The notes beneath the pieces were generated by a model. The model made no database searches. It was given only the letters and a program-made list of their open reading frames with translations, and was not told where the DNA came from. Positions 1 through 6,948 of a DNA stretch of 57,055 bases are shown one piece after another (positions within the stretch are counted from its first letter, which is position 1; every line of letters starts with the position of its first letter). Source of the stretch: Solirubrobacterales bacterium (lineage in GTDB: Bacteria; Actinomycetota; Thermoleophilia; Solirubrobacterales; Solirubrobacteraceae); the NCBI GenBank assembly GCA_003244205.1, contig QHBW01000029.1:1-57055 (forward strand), in the 5' to 3' direction. A program made the position numbers and the translations under genes.

Positions 1-48
1 GGGTGGGCCGGGATTGGGGTGGGTGGTCAACCGAGGAGGTTGCAGGCA

Positions 49-984
49 ATGCGATCAGCGCTTCTGAACGCGCCGCGGAGCGCCGCGGCGGTCATGCTCG
101 CGGTTGCGGTGGGCGTGGCCGGCTGCGGGAGCAGCAGCAGCTCGAGCAGCAGCAGCTCGAAGAGCAGCGCGGGGACGACGAGCGCCCAGCCGGCGGCGAG
201 CGCAACGACGCTGGCGCTGAGCATCGCCGAATCCGGGAAGGCGTCCAAGTACACGGGCCCGACGTCCGTCAAGGGCGGCCTCGTGACGGTCAAGCTGATG
301 AACAGCGGCAAGGGTCCGCACGGCGCGCAGCTCGTGCGCATCCTCGGCAAGCACACGATCATCCAGGCGCTGATGCAAGTCGGCGGCCACAACACCAAGA
401 CGCCGAGCTGGCTGCACGCCGAGGGCGGCATCGGATTGGCCGATCCGGGGACTTCGGCGAGTGCAATGGTCGACCTGCCGGCGGGCAACTACGCGATCGT
501 CGACGTCGCCGGCGCCCAGTCTGGCTCTGGTGGGCCGCCGGCTTTCGCCCCGCTCACCGTCACGTCGGGCCAATCGGCGCCCGTGCCGGCCAGCGCTACG
601 ACCGTGACGGCCACCGCGCCGAGCAAGGACCACTACAAGTGGCAGATCGCCGGCTCTCCACTGATGGTGGGCGCCAACAACGTAACGTTCGTGAGCAAGG
701 GCACCCAGACGCTGCATCTGCTCGACGCCATTCGCATTACTGGCAATCCATCGAGCGCGAAGATCATCAAGGACCTGAGTTCCAATTCCAACGGCCCTCC
801 GCCGAGCTACATCGACCCGAGCACTGAAATCCAGACCGCAGAGCTCGACAATGGGAAGTCGCTGTCGACGCGGGTCACGCTGTCGAAGCCGGGGACGTAC
901 CTGCTCTTCTGCCACCTGCGCGACCGCAACGGCGGCAAGCCGCACTACGCCGAAGGACTGCTGAGCCGAATCACCGTGAAGTAG
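49..984 (+). CDS. Secreted lipoprotein with cupredoxin-like domain
   Basis: A 311-residue predicted lipoprotein. The start is the ATG preceded by a GAGGAGGT Shine-Dalgarno at 33-40. The N-terminus has a basic stretch, a hydrophobic core and a lipobox ending VAGC. This is followed by a run of about ten serines that probably serves as a flexible tether. The mature part has two beta-rich segments. The last one (GTYLLFCHLRDRNGG, then KPHYAEGLL) resembles the copper-site loop of cupredoxins, with Cys and His but Leu where the axial Met usually sits. An upstream GPHGAQL could give the first His. Copper binding is inference; the lipoprotein call is firm. The gene stands alone, converging on the next gene. 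Confidence 0.75.
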   Translation: MRSALLNAPRSAAAVMLAVAVGVAGCGSSSSSSSSSSKSSAGTTSAQPAASATTLALSIAESGKASKYTGPTSVKGGLVTVKLMNSGKGPHGAQLVRILGKHTIIQALMQVGGHNTKTPSWLHAEGGIGLADPGTSASAMVDLPAGNYAIVDVAGAQSGSGGPPAFAPLTVTSGQSAPVPASATTVTATAPSKDHYKWQIAGSPLMVGANNVTFVSKGTQTLHLLDAIRITGNPSSAKIIKDLSSNSNGPPPSYIDPSTEIQTAELDNGKSLSTRVTLSKPGTYLLFCHLRDRNGGKPHYAEGLLSRITVK

Positions 985-1043
985 CCGATCGCTTCCGGAG
1001 AGAGGCCCGGGCCCTTCCACCCGATCCCTTCCAGGGAGGCTCA

Positions 1044-1092
1044 GGGGTGTGCGATGAAGACCCAAATTATTCTCGAGGGGATCGCACACCCC
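1044..1092. repeat. Palindromic intergenic element, copy 1
   Basis: A perfect 12-bp inverted repeat, GGGGTGTGCGAT at 1044-1055 and ATCGCACACCCC at 1081-1092, encloses a 25-nt asymmetric centre (AAGACCCAAATTATT then CTCGAG). A near-identical element lies at 51469-51515, sharing the arm, the AAGACCC.AAT.ATT centre and the GATCGCACACCCC right arm. Both copies lie downstream of a plus-strand gene. The function is unknown. It could be a REP/MITE-like repeat, an RNA hairpin or a protein site. Confidence 0.85.
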
Positions 1093-1196
1093 GCCGCCGG
1101 TCCCTTCCAGAGGCCCTCCTGAGAATGAATGAACCGTCCGCGCGGAACGCGCGGCCGGTGCTGGGCTAAGCGGCTCGAAGTGGGCCGATCACGGCC

Positions 1197-1223
1197 GCGC
1201 GACCGCCGGCACGGCGGTCGCGC
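1197..1223. terminator. Probable bidirectional terminator hairpin
   Basis: A perfect 11-bp GC-rich stem (GCGCGACCGCC / GGCGGTCGCGC) with a 5-nt loop lies between two convergent genes. There is no T-tract, which is common for terminators in very GC-rich genomes. Confidence 0.55.
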
Positions 1224-1226
1224 CCC

Positions 1227-1270
1227 CGACCCGGCCTACTGCCCGACCCGGCCTGCTGCCCCGACCCGGC
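1227..1270. repeat. Short tandem repeat (17-18 bp units)
   Basis: Two and a half tandem copies of CGACCCGGCCTRCTGCC follow the terminator-like hairpin in the convergent intergenic space. They are probably a slippage product; no function is suggested. Confidence 0.6.
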
Positions 1271-1283
1271 GGTCGCGCCGGCG

Positions 1284-2114
1284 CTACAGCCCGGGCGGGT
1301 GGACTACGACGTAGCCGTCTGTCGCCCGGTGGGCGGTCTGCCAGCGCGATCCGCCCTGGGCACCAGAGGTGTCGAAGCGCAGGCCCGCCACGTACATGAA
1401 GGTATGGCCGGAGTTGGCGTAGATCGTCACCCACTGGCCCGCCCCGGGCCGTCCCCAGCTCTCCAGCGAGCCGGAGTCCAGCGGGGAGTCGAGCAGGCCG
1501 GCTCCGTGGAGCACGTAGGAGACCGAGCCCGAGCAGTCATAGGCGGTGTCGTTCCAGCTCCCGTGGCCGCCGCCATAGCGGTAGGGCAGCGTGGCGATCT
1601 TGTTGCCCGCGGTGACCATCTGCTGGACCGCCAGAGGAGCGCTGGCCGGCGCGATCGCGGTGCCGTCGCTGCGCAGCACTGCGCGCTGGCCGGGTGCCAG
1701 CGGCGCTGGCGCGGCCTGAGTGGTCGGCCGCGAGACCGTCGGGGTGGCCGGTGGGATCTTGAGCGCCTGGGCGCCTCCCGCGGTCGACGCGTCGATCGCC
1801 TCGTACAGCGGGACGGCGTCATGCGTGCGGAACATCCCGTCGGCCGGGGTGAGCCCCTGTTGACGCTTGAACTGCGCGACGTCGTGGGCGGTGACGCGAC
1901 CGAAGTAGCCGGTCGATGTAATTTGGAAGCCGAGCGCCGCCAGCTCGCGCTGCAGCAGCGCGACGTCGCCGCCGCGCATGCCCATGTGCAGTGTGCGCAG
2001 CCCGAGGCGCGCGGGCTTGCCAGCCGTCGCCCGCGACGGCGCCGCCGCGGCGGGCGCCGCCACGACAAGTCCAATGGTTACCGCCAGTAGAGACAGGGTA
2101 CGACGTGAAGTCAC
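1284..2114 (-). CDS. Secreted peptidoglycan-binding NlpC/P60-like protein
   Basis: A 276-residue exported protein with a GTG start. A signal peptide (about residues 1-25) is followed by a peptidoglycan-binding-like repeat (about 40-100, with MRGGDVALLQRELAALGF) and a Pro/Ala linker. The C-terminal domain has Cys194 in YDCSGSVSY and His237 in NSGHTFM, the arrangement of NlpC/P60 cell-wall peptidases, although the spacing is unusual and activity is unproven. Its C-terminal half closely matches that of the gene at 24937-26277, so the two are paralogues. Both are preceded by a c-di-AMP riboswitch, which ties them to wall remodelling under second-messenger control. Confidence 0.85.
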   Translation of the reverse strand: MTSRRTLSLLAVTIGLVVAAPAAAAPSRATAGKPARLGLRTLHMGMRGGDVALLQRELAALGFQITSTGYFGRVTAHDVAQFKRQQGLTPADGMFRTHDAVPLYEAIDASTAGGAQALKIPPATPTVSRPTTQAAPAPLAPGQRAVLRSDGTAIAPASAPLAVQQMVTAGNKIATLPYRYGGGHGSWNDTAYDCSGSVSYVLHGAGLLDSPLDSGSLESWGRPGAGQWVTIYANSGHTFMYVAGLRFDTSGAQGGSRWQTAHRATDGYVVVHPPGL

Positions 2115-2138
2115 AGGAACAAAGGCCTTTCTCTTTCG

Positions 2139-2285
2139 GGCGCCTACGAGGTGAGCTGTCGGGCTCGCGCTGAAAGAGCTGCGCTAGGCCGCGGTAGCGG
2201 CCATTCGCCCCGGAGCCCCATGCTGGCGGCCCATTGGGTCCCCCGTTCCCGCGCCGAAGGGCGACACGAGACTCGGCTATCGACT
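2139..2285 (-). promoter_or_regulatory. c-di-AMP (ydaO/yuaA) riboswitch, copy 1
   Basis: Read on the minus strand, the leader carries the family's conserved blocks: a GCCGA near the 5' end, CGGGAACGGGGGACCC, GGGGCGAAT, and the 3' signature GAGCCCGACAGCTCACC followed by TCGTAGGC. Established knowledge is that this class senses cyclic di-AMP and in actinobacteria sits before resuscitation-promoting and NlpC/P60 wall hydrolases, as it does here. Boundaries are approximate. The leader between the aptamer and the GTG holds a self-complementary AAAGGCCTTT that may take part in the switch. Confidence 0.9.
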
Positions 2286-2421
2286 ACACGAAGCGCGCCA
2301 GAGTAGCGGATTCGCCGGCGGCCTGCAATTCCTTCTCCACCGGCGGGCCTTGCAAGCAAGCTTACGTGCGCCCATCGCGGCGGATCGCCGGGCCAGGGCC
2401 CTAGCCGCAGCCTACGACACC

Positions 2422-2427
2422 TATGCT
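2422..2427 (+). promoter_or_regulatory. Candidate -10 box, leaderless start
   Basis: TATGCT lies 8 nt before the ATG of the carboxyltransferase gene, which has no Shine-Dalgarno. This is the position of a -10 hexamer for a transcript starting at the A of ATG. Confidence 0.5.
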
Positions 2428-2435
2428 GCCGCGCG

Positions 2436-4010
2436 ATGGGGTGGGAGCGCGAACTGGCCGAGTTGCGCCGCCGCGAGGCGCTGGCGCACGCGATGGGCGG
2501 GGCAGAGCGCATCGAGCGCCAGCACGCGCGCGGCAGCCTCACCGTGCGCGAACGTATCGAGCGTCTGTTCGATCGAGGCAGCTTCCACGAGTCAGGCGCG
2601 CTCGCGGGCGCAGCCGACTACGACGCCGAGGGCGAGCTCGCGACCTTCACGCCGGCGAACATGGTCGTCGGCCACGGCCGTATCGACGGTCGGACGGCGG
2701 TGATACAGGGCGACGACTTCACGGTGCGCGGCGGCGCCGCCGACGCCGCGATCTGGCAGAAGATGGTCCACGCCGAGCGCCTCGCCCACGACCTCCGCGT
2801 TCCGCTCGTCCGCCTCGTCGACGGGACCGGGGGCGGCGGCTCCGTCAAGCATCTCGAGCAGCACGGCTTCACCTACGTCCCCTTCCTGCCGGGCTTCGAT
2901 CTGGTTGTCGAGAACCTCGCGCGCGTGCCGGTGGCAGCCGCCGCGCTCGGCCCCTGCGCCGGACTCGGCGCCGCGCGCGTGGTCGCTTCGCACTTCTCGG
3001 TGATCGTGCGCGGGGCGGCGCAGCTGTTCGTCGCCGGCCCCCCCGTGGTGGCGGCGGCGATGGGCGAGGCGCCCGACAAGGAGGAGCTCGGCGGCGCCCG
3101 CACCCAGGCCGCCGTGGGCGCGATCGACAACATCGCCGAAGACGATGAGGACGCGCTGGATCAGCTGCGCCGCTTCCTCTCCTTCCTTCCCGCCAATGCC
3201 TGGGAGCCCCCACCGCGGGTCGACGCCAGCGATCCCCCAGATCGTCGCGAGCAGAGCCTGCTGGAGATCGTCCCACGCGACCGACGCAAGCCCTATGCCG
3301 TGCGCGAGCTGCTCGCCGCGATCTGCGATCGCGGCTCGCTGTTTGAGATCGGCGCGCGCGCTGGGCGCTCGGTCGTGTGCGCGCTCGCCCGCCTAGACGG
3401 CGTTGCGGTGGGGGTCTCGGCGTCGGATCCGCGCTTCGCCGGGGGCGGACTCACCGGCGACGCCTCCGACAAGCTCGTGCGCTTCATCGATCTCTGCGAC
3501 CAGTTCCGGCTGCCGATCGTCAACGTCGTCGACCAACCAGGGTTCGTCATCGGCACCGCGGCCGAGCGCGTCAACACCGTCCGGCGTGGCGTGCGCGCGC
3601 TCTTCGCGCTCTATCAGACGGAGGTTCCGACGGCCTCGTTGATCGTGCGCAAGGCCTTCGGGATCGCCGGTGCGGCGCTCGCTGGCGACCGTGGCGGCGC
3701 AGGCGGGTTGCAGGTGCGCTTCGCTTGGCCGTCGGGCGACTGGGGCTCGCTGCCGGTCGAGGGCGGGATCGAGGCCGCCTACCGGCGCGAGCTCGAGGCA
3801 GCCACGGATCCGCTCGCGCTGCGCGCCGAGATCGCGGCGCGGCTAGACGCGGTGCGCTCCCCCTTTCGCAGCGCCGAGCGCTTCTCGATCGAGGAGATCA
3901 TCGACCCTCGCGACAGCCGCCCGCTGCTGTGCGACTGGGCGCGCAACGCCCACGTCCTCGTCGCCCGCGACGCGGCCGGCGGTCCGCGTGCCCGCGGCCC
4001 GCGGGCGTAG
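2436..4010 (+). CDS. Acyl-CoA carboxylase carboxyltransferase (beta) subunit
   Basis: A 524-residue protein with the two crotonase-like halves of the biotin-dependent carboxyltransferase family (PccB/AccD type). It transfers carboxyl from carboxybiotin to an acyl-CoA such as propionyl- or acetyl-CoA. The N-terminal half has RERIERLFDRGSFHE and a Gly-rich loop (DGTGGGGSV). The C-terminal half has VNVVDQPGFVIGTAAE and RKAFGIAGAAL, the family's acyl-CoA and biotin loops. Length is typical. No biotin carboxylase or biotin carrier gene is adjacent, so the partner must be encoded elsewhere. The start lacks a Shine-Dalgarno but has TATGCT 8 nt upstream. The exact acyl-CoA substrate cannot be read from the sequence. 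Confidence 0.9.
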   Translation: MGWERELAELRRREALAHAMGGAERIERQHARGSLTVRERIERLFDRGSFHESGALAGAADYDAEGELATFTPANMVVGHGRIDGRTAVIQGDDFTVRGGAADAAIWQKMVHAERLAHDLRVPLVRLVDGTGGGGSVKHLEQHGFTYVPFLPGFDLVVENLARVPVAAAALGPCAGLGAARVVASHFSVIVRGAAQLFVAGPPVVAAAMGEAPDKEELGGARTQAAVGAIDNIAEDDEDALDQLRRFLSFLPANAWEPPPRVDASDPPDRREQSLLEIVPRDRRKPYAVRELLAAICDRGSLFEIGARAGRSVVCALARLDGVAVGVSASDPRFAGGGLTGDASDKLVRFIDLCDQFRLPIVNVVDQPGFVIGTAAERVNTVRRGVRALFALYQTEVPTASLIVRKAFGIAGAALAGDRGGAGGLQVRFAWPSGDWGSLPVEGGIEAAYRRELEAATDPLALRAEIAARLDAVRSPFRSAERFSIEEIIDPRDSRPLLCDWARNAHVLVARDAAGGPRARGPRA

Positions 4011-4034
4011 GCGGCAGGGCAGCCGAGCGGTGCC

Positions 4035-6494
4035 GTGGCGCGGCTGATGACGCGCCGCGACCCGGCCAAACGACATCATGTCGCCGCGATGCACGGGCTC
4101 CGCGCGCTGGCCGTAGGCCTGGCGACATTCGTCGCGGGTGCGGCCACGCTCGCCAGCAGCGCGACCGCGGCAGCGAGCGCCGACCCGCTCTACGCAGGCG
4201 TCGGGCGCGCCGACATCACGCCGCCCACCGGCTACTACATGATGGGCTGGGTCAGCGCCGACGGGCTCGTCATCGGCCAGAACACCCGCCTCTACGCGCG
4301 CGCGCTCGTGCTCCGCGAGGGCACGCGCAAGCTCGCGCTCGTCGCCGAGGACCTCAACGGCATCCCGGGCGGAGTACTCAGCGAGGCGGCCAAGCTGCTG
4401 GCCAAGCGCGGCTTCAACGAGCAGAACATCCTCGATTCGGCCACCCACACGCACGCGGCCCCGACCTCCTTCTATCCGTTCACGACCTACGACTCCGTAG
4501 CGCCCACGATCAACCATCCCACGGGTCTGCACTCCGGCGTGGACGCCCAGCTCTACGCGTTCGAGGCTCGTCAGCTCGCCAGCGCGATCGCACGCGCCGA
4601 CGACGATCAGGCGCCGGCGGTCGCCGGCTGGGGCCAAACGACGCTGCTCGGCATTACGCAGAACCGCTCGATCGAGGCCGAGCTGGCCGACTACGGCGTG
4701 CTGCTCACTCGCGGCCAGGGATCCCCCGCAAACGACCCCTTCGGGTACGCCGACACGATCGATCCCAACGTCGACGTGCTGCGCGTCGACAAGCTGATCG
4801 GCGGGCGCCGCGTGCCGATCGGCATGTGGTCCCAGTTCGCCGACCACGGCACCGTGAACAAGGTCAACTTCACCTACTACAACGGCGATCATCACGCCAC
4901 CGCCGACCGCGTCGTGGAGGCCTCACTGCGACAGGCAGCCGCGCGCGCGCTCGCCGGTCCAACGCGCTGCCAGCGCATACGTTTGCGCGCCCGGGTCCTG
5001 CGGCGCTGCAGCACGCCGCGGCTGGTCCCCCTCACCCAGGACATCGAGAATGTCTATGGCAACTCCGACGAGGGCGACATCAGCGCGGGCCTGACGCGCA
5101 GCGGCCCCGCGGCAGCCAACTACGTGGGCGACGCCGAGGCGTCCGCCTTCCTCGCTGCCTGGCGACAGGCCGCCGGCAGCATGTCGAACAGCCCCACGCT
5201 GGACTGGCGCTGGACGCGGACCTGCTTCTGCGCACAGCAGGTCGCGGGCGGTCGCGTGGACTCCAGTCCTCAGTTCGGCCTGCCCGCCATTACGGGCTCG
5301 GAGGAGGGGCGCGGCGGACTCTCGGGGCTGCTGTCCAACAGCACCACGGACTTCAACTTCGAGGGCGATCATCTTCCCGTCGACGTCGGTGTTCAGGGAG
5401 ACAAGCTCCCCAACCCGGAGGGGGCGGTCGGGTCGCTGCCCCACGCCGGCGCGCAGATGGTGCTGCGCGTCGGGGATCGCCTGATCGTCTCGATCCCCGG
5501 CGAGATGACCGAGCAGATGGGCCGGCGGGTGCGCGCTGCGGTGCTCAGCGCGGTCGGACCCGGAGCGGGGATCTCGGCGGTCGTCATCTCCGGGCTCGCC
5601 AACGAGTACATCTCGTACTTCACAACGCCGCAGGAGTACGAGCAGCAGCACTACGAGGGGGGCTCGACGCTGTTCGGGGAGTTCTCCTCGAACCTGCTCG
5701 AGCAGACGCTCGTCGACCTCGCGAGGAGACTAGTCAGCGCCGGGCCGGCGCCGGCGCCCTATCCCTACGACCCCACGAACGGACAGGCGATCGACCCGAG
5801 CCCATTCCCCCAGGGCAGCTCAACGGCGACGGCGACGGCCCAACCCGCTGCCGTCGAGCGTCTCCAGCGCGCGAGCTTCAGCTGGCAGGGGGCTCCCAAG
5901 GGCTATGACCGCCCGCTCGATCGCGCGTTCGTGAGCGTCGCTCACCTGATCACAACGCGGCGGGTGATCGTCGGGCGCAGCAGCGCACGGCGCGGTCGCC
6001 GGGTGCACACGACGCGACGTGTGACGACCATGAGCGCGTGGCAGCCGGTCGACGACGACCTCGGCCTGGACTTTGTCTGGTCGGTCACAGACAGCGGCGT
6101 CTACAGCGCGCTCTGGCAGGTCCCGATCGACGCGGCGCCCGGCAGCTACCGTTTCCAGATCACCGCCAACCACTACACCCTCACTTCGCAGCCTTTCGCC
6201 GTCTCGGTGTCCCACACGCTCGCGCTCGCGGCCGTCCCCGTGCCCGGCGGACGGATCGCCGTCTCGATCGATTACCCGACGCCGGTGATCAACCAGGACC
6301 TCGTCACGCGCCCGCTGCAGGCAAGCGGCGGCCAGGTCACCTTCGATCTCGGCGCCCAACCGGTCGTGGTGAGGCAGGCGAGCGGGACGACGTTCTCGCT
6401 CCCGGTCCCGTCCGGCACCGCCGTGAGCGTGCCGGCCGGAGGCGCGCAGGACATCTACGGCAACACCAACGCCACGCCTCTGAGCCTGCGATGA
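4035..6494 (+). CDS. Secreted neutral ceramidase
   Basis: An 819-residue exported hydrolase of the neutral/alkaline non-lysosomal ceramidase family, which cleaves the amide bond of ceramides. Family landmarks are visible in order: VGRADITPP after the signal peptide, ATHTHAAP (zinc-ligand His, about residues 138-140), WSQFADHGTVNK, IPGEMTEQMGRR (Glu about 490) and NEYISYFTTPQEYEQQHYEG. A C-terminal immunoglobulin-like domain follows. A short Arg/Cys-rich insert sits near residues 310-328. The start is uncertain: GTG 4035, ATG 4047 or ATG 4089 all precede the signal peptide and none has a clear Shine-Dalgarno. The gene overlaps the rhodanese gene by 4 nt (ATGA). A second member lies at 39322-42051. 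Confidence 0.9.
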   Translation: MARLMTRRDPAKRHHVAAMHGLRALAVGLATFVAGAATLASSATAAASADPLYAGVGRADITPPTGYYMMGWVSADGLVIGQNTRLYARALVLREGTRKLALVAEDLNGIPGGVLSEAAKLLAKRGFNEQNILDSATHTHAAPTSFYPFTTYDSVAPTINHPTGLHSGVDAQLYAFEARQLASAIARADDDQAPAVAGWGQTTLLGITQNRSIEAELADYGVLLTRGQGSPANDPFGYADTIDPNVDVLRVDKLIGGRRVPIGMWSQFADHGTVNKVNFTYYNGDHHATADRVVEASLRQAAARALAGPTRCQRIRLRARVLRRCSTPRLVPLTQDIENVYGNSDEGDISAGLTRSGPAAANYVGDAEASAFLAAWRQAAGSMSNSPTLDWRWTRTCFCAQQVAGGRVDSSPQFGLPAITGSEEGRGGLSGLLSNSTTDFNFEGDHLPVDVGVQGDKLPNPEGAVGSLPHAGAQMVLRVGDRLIVSIPGEMTEQMGRRVRAAVLSAVGPGAGISAVVISGLANEYISYFTTPQEYEQQHYEGGSTLFGEFSSNLLEQTLVDLARRLVSAGPAPAPYPYDPTNGQAIDPSPFPQGSSTATATAQPAAVERLQRASFSWQGAPKGYDRPLDRAFVSVAHLITTRRVIVGRSSARRGRRVHTTRRVTTMSAWQPVDDDLGLDFVWSVTDSGVYSALWQVPIDAAPGSYRFQITANHYTLTSQPFAVSVSHTLALAAVPVPGGRIAVSIDYPTPVINQDLVTRPLQASGGQVTFDLGAQPVVVRQASGTTFSLPVPSGTAVSVPAGGAQDIYGNTNATPLSLR

Positions 6495-6841
6495 GCGCCT
6501 TCGCCGACCCCGAGCACGAGCTCGAGCCCGGCCGCGTCGCCGAGCTGCTGGCGGAGGGCTCGATCCAGATCATCGACGTCCGCGAGGGCTACGAGCGCGA
6601 GGCGGGCTACATCGCGGGATCGCGCCACATCGAGCTCGAGCGGCTCGCCTCCGAGACGCAGACGATCGACCGCGACCGCCCGGTCGTCTTCCAGTGCCGG
6701 CTGGGAGCCCGAGCCGGGATGGCCACCCAGGCGTTCCGCGCGGCGGGCTATGAAGCCTTCAACCTCCGCGGCGGGCTGCTGGCGTGGGCGAAGGCCGGGC
6801 TCCCGCTGGAGCCCGAGGGCGGGGTCGTCGCGGACCACTGA
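6491..6841 (+). CDS. Rhodanese-like sulfurtransferase domain protein
   Basis: A 116-residue single-domain rhodanese. IIDVREGYEREAGYIAGSRH is the family's N-terminal motif, and FQCRLGARAG carries the active-site Cys in a CRxGxR loop, so persulfide transfer is plausible. The C-terminal NLRGGLLAWAKAGLPLE matches the family end. The ATG overlaps the ceramidase stop codon, implying translational coupling, though the functional link to ceramide hydrolysis is unclear. Likely cytoplasmic: no signal peptide. Confidence 0.9.
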   Translation: MSAFADPEHELEPGRVAELLAEGSIQIIDVREGYEREAGYIAGSRHIELERLASETQTIDRDRPVVFQCRLGARAGMATQAFRAAGYEAFNLRGGLLAWAKAGLPLEPEGGVVADH

Positions 6842-6948
6842 GCGCAGGACCGAGCGCCGGCGGGAGCTGGCAGCGCTCACAGGGCAGCCAATCTGATTCA
6901 CTGCCACCAGCTGGCTCGTGCCCGTGCGCGCCTTTGGGAGGAGATCCG

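Noticed and set aside
55-1089. Long open frame antisense to the first lipoprotein, and a similar one at 50613-51512; both begin MCD-L-N-GL-RTP
   Set aside because: GC-rich codon bias opens long antisense frames. Their matching first residues simply arise because each starts inside a copy of the palindromic element; the rest has no similarity.
3377-5908. 843-codon open frame on the plus strand overlapping the carboxyltransferase and ceramidase genes
   Set aside because: It spans two well-supported genes in another frame and its translation is Arg/Ala low complexity.
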